From the NCBI RefSeq assembly GCF_963678635.1, contig NC_087062.1, forward strand, positions 55,181,363-55,245,362: a stretch of 64,000 nucleotides of DNA, written 5' to 3'. The stretch's first letter is position 1, and every line of letters begins with the position of its first letter. Source of the stretch: Symsagittifera roscoffensis (taxonomy: Eukaryota > Xenacoelomorpha > Acoela > Convolutidae). The notes below the pieces were generated by a model, which saw only the letters and a program-made list of their open reading frames with translations, searched no databases and was not told the DNA's origin. Below are positions 1 to 11,800 of this stretch, piece after piece. Position numbers and translations under genes: made by a program.

Positions 1-488
1 TTGAAATTGTTTTTTTTTGCTGCGTGCATTTTTCCTCTATGTTGCTTTTGGTGTTTTATTTACTCCTACAATTTGTAATTTACTTACCTTGACTTACCTT
101 CGCTTAAAAAAATTCCTCGGCCCGAATTATTTCGGCTTATTTTTTTATGGTCATAATGACCTAATTTTGGGTCGTTTCAAAGAAAACACAGCTTGAACAC
201 TCTCCTCCGCACCTTTAATGTTGGTTGTGTGTTTACCAATTGGTTTGTTGAAATTTCTTCTTTTTTTCATTATAGAAAATTGTTTCCAAATTCATTGCAA
301 AAGTTGCAGATTTTTCAGAAACTTCTACTGATTTTTAAAACCGAGTATTAAATGAAAGACCGCCTACTCCCCTGTGTTTCTCTATACTCCCATAGGGACT
401 GTTTTCCTTCTGTCTATAGTCTTCGAAAAAGTCTGTGGGGGAATATTTGTCTTTGTATTTGGAAACAATTTGATTGGGCGTAGCCGCT

Positions 489-565
489 TATGACCATTTG
501 ACACAGAGGCGAAGCTGCGCTTTGCAAACGTTTGCGAGAAACGACCAAAAAAGCAGCTCTATCAA
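489..565 (-). repeat. Truncated SINE-body fragment shared with 27343-27425
   Basis: The segment around 'gaggcgaagctgcgctt' and 'aagcagctcta' is clearly related to 27343-27425 in the same orientation. At the second site it lies next to a tRNA-like head on the minus strand. Here only the body part is present. Inference: a 5'-truncated SINE copy. Confidence 0.5.
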
Positions 566-639
566 TTTGAACTGCATATATATTTTTTTGTTTTCTCAAA
601 AATAACCCTCCCAAATCTGAGTTATTGGTTTTAATGAAT

Positions 640-1290
640 AGAACGGTTTTGAAAACCCCCCTGCATAAGCGGCTACGCCCAATTTTTTTTACACAAGGTT
701 ATGACCCTCTGAATAGTCAATTTTTTTACTTTGACTGGTTTTTAAACTTTTTGATTATTCTCAAAAAATACCCAGCCATATTTGAGATTTTGGGTTCAAT
801 TCAAAGAGCGGTTTGTGGTAAGTTCATTTCCTTACGCGACTTTTTACACATTTTTTGACACCAAAAGTTGTGGCCCTCGGAAAAGTCAAAATTTTGATTT
901 TTTGACGTTTTGAAAGTTATTGACATTTCTCGAGAACTACACTTCCAAATCTGAGATTATGGGTTCAATCAAAATTACAGTTTGAGTGAATCCCTTCTGC
1001 ATAAGCGGCTACGCCCTAAATTTTCACACAAAAAGCTATGATTCTCAGAAGTGTCAAATTTTTGATTAGTTGACAGTTTTTTGGACTTTTCTCGCTGTCC
1101 AATCTGATATCATACTTTAAATCAAAACAACATGTTGTTGAAAGCCTAACTTTATAACTGGCTATACCCAGTTTGTTTAAGAAAAAAGTTATGGCCTTCA
1201 AGTTGAATTTTCGTAAAATTTACACAATCAAATCTGAGATGAAAGTTCAACTGAAAGAACCGGTTGCGATAATGGTTCCTGCAGCCGTGG
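640..1290 (-). repeat. ~167-bp tandem repeat, about four diverged units
   Basis: A degenerate block containing 'cataagcggctacgccc' followed by a T-rich stretch, 'tatgaccctctga' and 'ccaaatctgag' recurs near 663, 825, 1000 and 1150, a spacing of roughly 160-175 bp. The same unit in the opposite orientation forms the array at 23190-24030. Units are well diverged and contain no credible open frame. Confidence 0.7.
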
Positions 1291-1688
1291 CGGCTGCTTA
1301 ATTTTTGTAAGAGAAATGTTTTCTTCTTGAGAGAATTGATTGTCTCGAAATTTTTTACTCCTCTCACTTTTTTAAGTAGAGAAACAACTAAAGTTTTGGG
1401 CAAAGTCCAATGTTTTAATTCAAATTTTTCGTGCCGCATCAGTATAGCAAATTCATTCAATATCAAACACATACCTGTAGCTTTAGCTGGGCCCTTAGTT
1501 GTTTTTTTATCTAGACATGCAAAAATTTCGGTTCGCCTAGTTTTTTCAACATTTTAAGTTATTTTCGACTTAAGTTTTTTTAATGTTTGTGTTGTATCGC
1601 AAGTGGTGCGAAGCTCTGTGTACAATTTTTTAGTCTTTGCTGGAATTTTGTTTCTTATTATATGTGATAAATTGTGCAACTGTTTTAG

Positions 1689-2274
1689 ATCACCGAGATC
1701 CAGCCTGTTCCAGACCAGCATTTCGTGGAGACGTTCATCAAGGCGTTCTACCTGCCAGAGATCGAATTTGAGAAGTGGGTGTCGGAGCACCAGGAGTTCT
1801 CACCCAAACAGCTTTTATCCATCATCAACAGCGCCGGATCCCTCCAGGTTAATCGGGACTAATTTATCTCTGAGACCCACGCTTACTGCCCACATGTATG
1901 TATGCTTAGTCTAGATGTGTGTTGATCAAAAGGGAATCCGTGGTAAGATGTGGTCATCTTTCCCATGAATCCATTTAATACTTGCTTAGCCAATATAGGG
2001 AACTACGTTGTAAGGGAGATGCACTTAAATTTCATTACATTTGCTCGCTATACTTTCCTTTGTGATAGGCGATAGTTGATCTTTTAAAAGCATCGGGTGT
2101 TAAAAGGTAAACAAGAAGTTGAGACAGAAGCTGCAGAATGTGATTGAGGAGCAGCAGAAGTTGAGTGGTTCCAACAATCATTCCAACTCCACCAATGCAA
2201 CAGCAAACAACCACGCCCAGTTCAACTCCCATTCTTCTATTCTCCTCAGCCAGATATCCTCGCATTCCAGATAA
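1689..2274 (+). CDS. VPS50: VPS50/syndetin-like protein (CCDC132), last two exons
   Basis: Two exons, 1689-1847 (53 codons) and 2107-2274 (55 codons plus TAA), join in phase 0 with 'ttttag|at' and 'cag|gttaat' then 'aaaag|gtaaac' boundaries. The first encodes a peptide with FIKAFYLPEIEFEKWV and EFSPKQLLSIIN; the second begins VNKKLRQKLQNVIEE. These correspond in order to the C-terminal end of VPS50 (pattern YYLxExxxxxWIxEHxEYSxKQLxxLxN...HINKKxRQKL). VPS50 is the subunit that distinguishes the EARP tethering complex from GARP and acts in endosomal recycling. After the conserved end the protein continues about 35 residues with a Ser/Asn/His-rich tail that I do not recognise from the family. 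Earlier exons must lie left of the window. Assignment is from recalled family pattern, not a search. Confidence 0.82.
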
Positions 2275-2486
2275 AAACACACCGTTACTCAAAACAAGAT
2301 ACATAACGCAAGTGAAGTACTATTACAAAAAAAAGAAAACAGAGGATTTTGATGTCCGAGCTGTTCTGAACTTGGTACAAGTATGATATCTGAACTTGGT
2401 AAAGGAATGATGAAAAATATCTATGTTGCTACAATACGTGTTGTTCTCTCACGAAAAATTGAATTGCCTCAGAAACTTTCACAGTT

Positions 2487-2588
2487 CACAGTTCCTTCTA
2501 GCCGCAACTGTCTTTCTTGTACCCTGAATCTTGCGTTTATCACAGTTCCTTCTAGCCGCAACTGTCTTTCTTGTACCCTGAATCTTGC
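2487..2588. repeat. 54-bp tandem duplication
   Basis: A block starting 'cacagttccttctagccgc' and ending 'ctgaatcttgc' occurs at 2487 and again at 2541, essentially identical, period 54 bp. It lies just downstream of the VPS50-like stop codon. Confidence 0.9.
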
Positions 2589-3829
2589 TTCATCTTAAGA
2601 TATTTTCCAACTCATTCTCTAAAAAATGCGATATTTTTTTACTTGTCTGTGGCAACGTGGGAATTATGATCGTTAATTCAAAAAAGCCCATGTTTGAACG
2701 GTTCGTTTTGAGGCTAAACATGAATTATCCTATATTTTCACATAATCTGTGTTTGGCGGCCATATTGTCTCACCATAGTTCGAGTTGCATTTTTCTAACT
2801 CTTGGTTGATAGCTGGGGTGTTTTCTGTGATATGGCTCAAAACTGATTGTTTTTATATTTTGAAAATTGGATCATAATTCTCGAGTCTGATTTATTGAAA
2901 TTAGTTTAGCGAAAGGAAATCTGGATATTCAAAAAAACAGAAGCTTGAAAATTGAAATTTTGGGCCTTATAACAGAAAAGTACCGATAGCTGTCTATTAT
3001 CATTTTAAGTCTCTATACAACATATGCAGTTTTTTAAGTTTTACCGTAAGTCTAAATGACTTTGCTAAAGAAAAGTAGGTAGATTGGTAAATCACCGACA
3101 AAACATTTGGCAGTAGAATTTATATGAAGCATTCCCAAAAATTGTACTCAACGATTATATTGCTAATTCCACGATATCTTTATTGTATCTTGTCAGATTC
3201 TGTGTTTGTGTGTATAATAGCTACAACTTTGCAATTTATTATAACTCAATTCAAATCTCAGCTCTATGAATTGTATATTAAAACAGTAGTTGAAGTTGCC
3301 AATTGAAACATTTTTCTTACAAATTTTCTTTCTTGAAGAATCTAGGAACATTTTGTGGATACTTGGTAAGTTTTTTTTTACATGTTTCCTTTTTTCGCAT
3401 GGGGTGCGACCCCTCCCCCTGCCTGAGTTATTGTATAATGACGCGAAGGCACTTTTACACAAAAGTTTATTGTTGTTCGGCCAGAAATAGGTGTCGTAAA
3501 ATAGTAACAAAGGGGTCTTTGGGTTGTAAGGTTGTCAAATGCCTGGATTGTATAACGAATGAATTATAGGAAGCCGTTTTATCCTGCGTAATTTTATCTT
3601 TGTTTCATTCCATTTGACGATTCAAATAGCGTGAGATACATCGTCTTCATAAGTGAACATTAAATGCTGCTCTTATATAGGTCGTGATGATTCTTTTTCA
3701 GGATAAGTCTTAAAATGCTCTAATATTTTACAGATGTGCATTCATACATATCAATGCATTTAAGAATGCTTCTTGGCATGTATGCACTATTTGTGTTCAA
3801 GTCAATTTCAGCTGCTAAAAGTCAGGTAA

Positions 3830-5620
3830 GTCTCGCTTTCCAATTTCGAAAGTGTAAAGACCACAAAAAACTTGATTGAATTCTAGTTAGGAAAATTGGA
3901 TTTAATTTTCAGATTTCCTAGCGGAATAAAATTTTTATCTAAAGATTTAAATTGGGTAAATTTATCAAAAAAATATCAATCATAAATAGTTCTTGAAATT
4001 CAAAGAGGCGTTAAGCCATACTTTTGTACTTTGAAGTTGTAATGTTAAGTTTTCTCAACAAACAAGTCAGTTTTTCTTTTTTGTTTCCTTGTGATCTTTG
4101 ACTCTTTTTCAACTCTTGGCTATGTTTGTTTTTACTGGACAAAATTGATAAAACCGTTAAAAAGCAATCTTGACTGATTCGGAATTTTGTCACCAAATCA
4201 CTTTCGAGATAGCATCTTTATATGGTTATTTTTTATAGCCCATATTTAAGTGGAGACTTAGTTAGTTAGTGTGGAACTGGTGCTCAATTTTTGTTCAACT
4301 AATTGTTCCGACTGTCGAAGAAAAGATGGCATATTCATGCTCGGTGTTTTTTAGTTCACACAAATTTTTGCTTTTAAGCTGATGATTTCTGAACGAAGTT
4401 TTTATACCATCTTAAAGGTATTGACCTCCTGAGTTCAAACTTAAAATTTTTTTTGCCTGTGATCAACTTTATTTACATTAACAGTTTTGCTAATTTAAGA
4501 AATGAACAAGCGATATATATTGCGTGCGATTAATTTGGAAGCGGCGATTTAATCCGGCTCAGAAAACACTCTAAATTGTCTTGAGATAAGCTATCTGGAT
4601 TAATTTTATTATCACATTGTTGCAAACTAATTACATCACTTCGTACTGAACATGGCGGATGGAGGGAAGGTAAACAAGCTGAAAAAATTATCATATTATA
4701 CTCCATAGACCTTAAGGAGAATCAGGAAGATTCCAAAATTTGTTGCGCCATTTGACCGGCAACTGATTTTACAGTTAACATAGATTTTTTCTTACTAAGT
4801 TACGTGAACTTACATCAAGATGATCACCGTTTTTTGGTTCGACAATTTTGAATTGTGATTGGGAGAATTTTTTAGAGTAATGAACTTAGTGAATGCTCTT
4901 ATATGATGCCTTGCTGCTTTTTTCTTAGGGAAAAGTCCTAAAATTTATTCACTCTCAATTTTGACTTATCGTGGTTTGAGTTGTGATTTCTTTTTAAGTT
5001 CAGTGCATTTCTTTTAATAAAAAGAGGGCAAACTCCTCTATCGAACAGCAAAGTTGTAAAAGTCACGAAAAGCGTGATTGACTTCTTATTTTGAAAAGGG
5101 AAATTATTTATCAGATTTCCCAGCGAAATATAAGTTGTACCTATTGATCATGTCTTCTCAAATTGCGTTTATTTCAACATAACAGTGTCCACCACAAATT
5201 GTTCTACAAATTCAAAGAGCTTTGAGGTCATCTTTTTAGATTTTTCAAAAGTTGTAGATTTTTGAAAACACAAGTCGGTTTTTTTTTGAAAACACAAGTC
5301 GGTTTTCAAAAGTTGTAGATTTTTGAAAACACAAGTCGGTTTTTTTTTCAGTTTCCTTGCGTTCATTACTCTTTCCCAACTGTCAGTTGGGTATGTTTTC
5401 AGTTTTTCAGACCAGTTGCTCAAGTTCAAAATCATTTCATCTAAGTATCGGCCAGCTATTTGAATCCAAGAAACTTCGCATTTCTTGTGAAAGTTCTTCA
5501 TTTTTCTTCCGACTTTCGAAAAATTGTGCTTCGCGTGGTTTTTTCTTCAGACATACTGAACTCAAATTCCTAAATTTTTTGAATATTTTGCTATGAACTC
5601 ACAGTTTTTAATAAAGTTTT
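3830..5620. repeat. Diverged tandem duplication of a ~1.2-kb segment
   Basis: Segments near 3855-4200 and 5055-5440 share the same order of markers: 'gtaaag/gtaaaag' plus 'cttgattga/gtgattgac', 'cagatttcc(t/c)agcg', 'attcaaagag', 'acaagtc(a/g)gtttt', 'gtttccttg', 'ccaact/tcaactcttgg'. The offset is about 1.2 kb. Divergence is substantial, so the duplication is old. No coding content is apparent. Confidence 0.55.
4300..4680 (+). repeat. Diverged copy of MITE-like family (see 11565-12085)
   Basis: Starts with 'ttgttccgactgtcgaag', then 'gctcggtgttttttagttc', 'aacgaagtttttatacc', 'ttgacctcctgagttcaaac' and 'gatttaatccggctcagaaa'. The order matches the copy at 11565-12085. The hairpin end seen in the other two copies is not evident here. 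Confidence 0.55.
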
Positions 5621-8562
5621 TAACTGTCAGCTATTTGCCATTATTTTACCATTATTTTACCAAACTTTTACCATTATTATTTTACCATTATTTTACCAAA
5701 TTTTTACCATTATTTTTTACTTTGCCGTAGGGGGGGGGGGTGGTATTTCAGAAACGTTGACAAAAAGATGAAGAAAAATTTTTACCACAATTGTTATCGT
5801 GCAACTTATTCCTCAAATTTTAAGTTAAAATAGTTTTTTTTCTTCATTTAGTCAACCAAAAACTATGCCAAAAGTATTGGGTCGATTGGCTCAAAAATTC
5901 ACATCAAAGTGAGCTTGTATGCAGCCCAACAAAGTAGGTTATTTTTTCTCAAAAGGGTATTACTACATAAAATGCCAATTTTTGAGATAAAAATAATTTT
6001 TGAACGTTTTGCGAAAATTTTGAGAGAATACATTTATTAAAATTCGTTGGAATACATAAGAAGCTCATTTTTCATCAATTGAATCAAAAGCTTTGGCGTA
6101 AATTTCTAAATATTTCACCAAATTAATTCTGCTAAACCTCAAGTTTTGCTTTTATAGATATTTGCTAATAATTACCCAATTTGAGAAAAAAGCGCCCAAT
6201 TTGAGAAATAGAATCTAATAAATGCTTTTTTTTATAACAGGTAAAGAAAAAGTGATAACCTAAAAAGACGAATTCTGCCAGTGTGGCTTGATATTTTTCT
6301 GCATGTGAATTTGGACACTATTCAAAACTCCCTCGATCCGGTAAAATATTGGCTATATTTCTACCGGAGCAACTATGTCCCAGTCAACCGGTATTTTTTG
6401 GTTGACCTTTTCGGCATTCGAATGAAATAATTTAGAATGAACCCGCGTGCATTCTGTCTTAATATTTGATAAACAAAATTCTTTTTTTTTGCTATTTATT
6501 ATAATTGATGGCCGTGAATAATAAATCATTGCTCTCATAACCTAACTGGCTAATATTGATCAAAATGATTGCCCATAAAAAAACAAACGTCATCATCTTG
6601 AAGCGTCAAGTAGCCCTTGAATTAGTTCAGCGGTAGCAAAAAATAAGGGGCCGTCAATTCAAGAAACGTCAAATAACATTCAATCGAGGCCTATAATTAA
6701 TTTCACCTGCACCTATAGTTCTGCATGTTTGACGAGGCGAAACGATCTTATTCATGATTTTTTCTGTGCTAAAGCGTCGAGGCGGCTTCCTCCTTGTTTT
6801 CCAATGAAGCTTGATTTTAATGCAAATGAACAAAATCTGACCCTCGCTTCTATTAATGTGCCATTTAATCTATACAAAAAAGCAAAACACTGTGAAATTG
6901 TATTTTAAATGGTTAAGCCTTCTGATTAATGACTGAATGATTTATTTCATTTTATTTTTTACCTGTTATGTTGCATTTTGTTGCCGAAATGTAATTGTTC
7001 CTGAATTTTATTTTAAAAACTTCATTGAAATCCATTCAAGAGGACGCGAAACGAAATTGCCAGAGCAGGAATTGTCAAGATTTTCAAATCGTTTTAAACT
7101 GTATGCGCTCTTTTTATTTTAAACGATTAACTTCGGTTTCGGCCTCCGGTTTGGTTGACTGAAAAAAATCATAATAAGTTTTAAAAAAATGATCACAACC
7201 AGGAATCGTAATTCTTGGCATATTCAGCTTTCCGGCGATTCCGGTGAAAAATTTGCGTTTCCGGCAAAAAAGAGTGTTTTTTGATCATCAGTTTTTGAGA
7301 GATTAAGCCAACGTTGTATTTTTTAAACATCAGTTTTACTAACTTCCCCCTCTAAAATGTGGGGTCGGTTCAAAACGTGGTCAATTAAGACAGAAAACTT
7401 CGCTCGAAAAACAAATAAAACTAGCCTAGATTTCAAAGCAATCATGAAAGCAAACTACAGCTTTTTTATTTGGAAAAAAGAAAAACAAGCTGAGTCATTG
7501 CAATTATCACTTGAAACTAGAAGGGTTCCCCTTTTCGCTTTAATTTCCCAATTTTAAAAGTTCTGTATTCGGCGCAAACTGGTATACTTTTAGCACTTTT
7601 CGGCATTTCGGCTGGGCCGAAAATTACGATTCCTGATTACACTGGACAAAACTTCATGCGGCTTCCTTACTTGGAGCATTACAGTATATACTTGACAGGC
7701 TTCCTCGTGAAAAATGAGGTGGACTCTAGGCAGCTCGGTGGTTTTTGTGGAATTTCTGACTGAGGAGATTTTATCATTTTTTCAGAAAAACGCAGCATTT
7801 TTTTTTCAAAAAAGCACTTGCTATTAAATGGGATAGATGATTTTGCGTGTATTTCATTTGAGGTTTACTATTTGGATAAAGAGAGAACCGACCTTACACA
7901 ATACTACTTTACCTCTGATTTTCTAATCAGATCCGGCGATAGAATTTAAATTAAATTTCAGTTATCTACTTGTTTCCTCTCCACCTCAAGACGCACGCAA
8001 TCAGTCTATTCTTACTCTCAAAAACCGCCCCTTGTTTTCATTATTCGACCTGAAAACGTGTATTGAATTCATGAGCATTTTTTGCTCCGTTTTTGCACAG
8101 ACTTATCATGTCTAGATGGTATAACGCTTAGTTAAGCTAAGCAATCGTTTTAAGTTAAAAAAAACAGAGACTACGCGGTGTATTAATTTTTAAAACTATC
8201 ATAATTTATTCAAAGCCGATATAAAAGTCGCAAGAATTCACGAGCGCATGAACAATAAAATTTACCATTATTTGACTGCTTTGTGCGCGGATTATATAAT
8301 TGACAAAGCTAGGTAGCTGTTTTATATCAATCGTGTTTTAGCTGGCTCCCGGGGTTGCACATTTGGTTGGATAGACTTTAAAATCGCTTATCTTCGCACG
8401 AATACCAAACAGTGCTTTTTAGAAAGCAGCTAAAACCAATTCAAAAACGTTGAAGACTTGAGTTTTTTAGAGAACCGTCTGTTTTATAGTATTTGAAAGA
8501 GATAAAAGCTCTTTTCAAGTCGGTGATTTTTTAAAAGACTAACGTTTAAAAAGATATCAATC

Positions 8563-8582
8563 TATATATATATATATATATT
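8563..8582. repeat. AT dinucleotide microsatellite
   Basis: A short uninterrupted (TA)n run in the region upstream of the PP2C start codon. Confidence 0.9.
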
Positions 8583-8814
8583 AGTTTATTGTACAGAGCA
8601 ATAATCATCAACATTTATGTTACTATCATAAAAAAATTGTAATTATCAGTCCTTTCAAAGAAAAACGTGGACGATTGTTTTTTTTTTCTGATCGAGGAAG
8701 TTTTGTTATTGAATTATTCTTCATTACTTGATTATATGAGACCAGCTTGATCATGATGTAAATATAAATCAAATTCGTCAATTATCTTTCATTATTTTGG
8801 CTTTACCCTTAACA

Positions 8815-11800
8815 ATGGGTCAGGTTCTCTCGGAGCCCATCACCACTAAACACACGACACTGCATGAGAACTCCAATTTGAGGGTAGCCTCATCCGCCAT
8901 GCAAGGATGGAGAACAAGTAAGACCCGCTTTAAATAACATATATACAAGTAAACAAAAATAATAGCACTTCTGTTCTTCAGGACAAATTCAACTTTTTGC
9001 TTAAGAACTTTTACCGGCACTTTTAAGTAAACTGAAAAATTTTGACCTCCACCTTGAAAATATATTTCGTTTAGAATACATTTTCAAAAAGAATAGTGGG
9101 TTCACCTTGAAAATATATTTCGTTTAGAATACATTTTCAAAAAGAATAGTGGGTTCACCTTGAAAATATATTTCGTTTAGAATACATTTTCAAAAAGAAT
9201 TAGTGGGTTCACCTTGAAAATATATTTCGTTTAGAATACATTTTCAAAAAGAATAGTGGGTTCACCTTGAAAATATATTTCGTTTAGAATACATTTTCAA
9301 AAAGAATAGTGGGTTCACCTTGAAAATATATTTCGTTTAGAATACATTTTCAAAAAGAATAGTGGGTTCACCTTGAAAATATATTTCGTTTAGAAAACAT
9401 TTTCAAAAAGAATTAGTGGGTTCACCTTGAAAATATATTTCGTTTAGAATACATTTTCAAAAAGAATAGTGGGTTCACCTTGAAAATATATTTCGTTTAG
9501 AATACATTTTCAAAAAGAATAGTGGGTTCACCTTGAAAATATATTTCGTTTAGAATACATTTTCAAAAAGAATAGTGGGTTCACCTTGAAAATATATTTC
9601 GTTTAGAATACATTTTCAAAAAGAATTAGTGGGTTCACCTTGAAAATATATTTCGTTTAGAATACATTTTCAAAAAGAATAGTGGGTTCACCTTGAAAAT
9701 ATATTTCGTTTAGAATACATTTTCAAAAAGAATAGTGAGTTCACCTTGAAAATATATTTCGTTTAGAATACATTTTCAAAAAGAATAGTGGGTTCACCTT
9801 GAAAATATATTTCGTTTAGAATACATTTTCAAAAAGAATAGTGGGTTCACCTCGAAAATATATTTCGTTTAGAATACATTTTCAAAAAGAATAGTGGGTT
9901 CAAAGTTGACATTTGATTAATTTGGAATAGTTATTACGCGCAATATTTGATTTTTTTTTTCATTTAGGCGCTGAAAAAGCGGTAAATTATGCCAATCTGT
10001 TGATAATTTTCATCATTTTGATTGAATAATGTGGTAGCAGATGAAAAAAAAAATGTATACTTCTCGAGAAGATTTTTAAAAAATTGAAAAAAAAACGATT
10101 TTTGTTTTCAACTGAACCAACTTTACAGACCTTATTGTGCAGCCGGGACAATTTTTTATAACACTGCACAAAAACGGAAAAACCAGGACAACTCCTTTTC
10201 GTCAATGTGAAATTAATTCTTCATCGTACTGAGCGTAATTTTTTAGCCTTCAGAAATAATATTTTACATCAGAGGTGCTACTTCGCATCTTGATTCATTC
10301 ATCATTGGTTGAAATGATCTTGGAGAGAAAGCTAAACATGATTTTTTTTAGAAAAAATTCATCATAAAACACACTGCTGCTCAAGGAATTTAATAAGCGC
10401 AGCAAACGTTTAAAATATTGACTTGTTTCATTTAGATTCGCTTTTTTGCCTCGTGACTATGTTAACGAAAACGGCAAACTAACTATTGCATGCAAAACTT
10501 TTTAGAAGTGAAGGCTCAAGAAAAAATTTGAAAACAAAAAAACGAAGGCAATGAAATAAATTAGCAAAAAAATAGCTGAAATTTTTTGCAGGTTTTAAAT
10601 ACTGTTAAAGAGTACTACAAATTTTTACACGGTTTCACTATACAGTAATTGCTTAAATTTTTGTTTCAGTACTTTTTCGATTATTTCGATGTTTACAATA
10701 TTATTTTCAGATGTTAGAAAAGTTTGTAAAATCCACCAAAAATAAAATATGTAAACGTTTTTTGTAGAAAAATTACAAGAATTTTGCTTAACGTTCTTTG
10801 AAGAAAAATTACAAGAACTTTGAACATAAGGATTTGAATTCAACTAAACACGTTTTTATTTTTCGTTTTTTGCTTTGCACGCACAATCAGGTAACACAAA
10901 TAATTATTGGGTTAAGTCGATTGACATATCAAACTGACGTTTTCTCAGTTGTAGTTTGAACGAAATTGCAAAATTTCAATAAAAAAACTGCCAAAATTCA
11001 GAAAACTGGACTGAAATTTTTAAGTTTTTGTCTAATTTGTCTAATAAATAAAAACTGGTCTTTTAGGCTCGAAGTTTGATTTTACTGCGCCAAAGTTACT
11101 TATGGTAGCTTCATTTAGCTTTTTTTGGCAATAAAAGTTTTCTGAAGTTTTGAAAAAAATCTTTGTGCCTAAGAAATTAGAAAAATTCATACACATATTT
11201 TAAAAAAAATTTCAAGTTTTGTTTGTTATTCTTATTGTGAATTCAACTGTTGACATTTGTGCTTAAGCTATTAAACTTCCTCGCATGTGTATAGTATTCC
11301 CATTACATCACGCACAATAAACAACACTAATTTGAAAGATTTTTTTGAAGTTTTTTATGATTGTGGTTTGAGCTTTCTGTGCGACTGTACAGCAACCGGC
11401 CATCCGTGTTTTCATTTAGAACGACTCCAATTATCTTGAATTATGACTATATTCGCCGTTTACTATACGCAAAATACAGCTGGTCTTAGTTAATTCAAAA
11501 TGATTAAATTCTCTGCTTTCAAACACCCATGATTCCACAAAAAACTATTGATAGTTTGCATTTTTGTTCCGACTTTTGAAACGAAAGTAACGGAATAATT
11601 GTGCTCGGGGTGGGTTTTTTTTCTTCAGACAATTTTTGACTTTTTAACTTGCCATTTTTGACGGAATTTTTTATATCTTACAAAAGCTATTGTTGTCCTG
11701 AGCTTAAATTTGAAAAGATAATCCACCTGTTATCATTTTTTGTCAAGTTATGGGGGTTTAAATTTTGGCCAATTTGGGTTATTTAACGCGCGTTATATTT

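Larger units (their letters stand above)
1..1688. other. Non-coding, probably intron or upstream part of the VPS50-like gene
   Basis: No conserved coding exon was recognised here. The short open frames have no protein-like composition. The stretch holds a SINE-body-like fragment (about 489-565) and a run of ~167-bp repeat units (about 640-1290), both given separately. Because the next exon starts inside the VPS50 protein, this DNA is probably intron of that gene, with earlier exons outside the window. Confidence 0.5.
2275..8814. other. Intergenic, repeat-rich, no gene recognised
   Basis: About 6.5 kb between the VPS50-like stop and the PP2C start. It contains a 54-bp tandem duplication (2487-2588), two diverged copies of a ~1.2-kb segment (about 3830-4320 and 5030-5620), a MITE-like copy (about 4300-4680), short T/A-rich direct repeats (5211-5350 and 5640-5720), a poly-G run near 5730 and a short AT microsatellite near 8563. 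Open frames here are short and lack family features. The promoter and 5' UTR of the PP2C gene should be near the right end but no motif is decisive. Confidence 0.6.

Noticed and set aside
9051-9902. CRISPR-like array
   Set aside because: Units are contiguous with no unique spacers, in an intron of an animal gene; it is a minisatellite.
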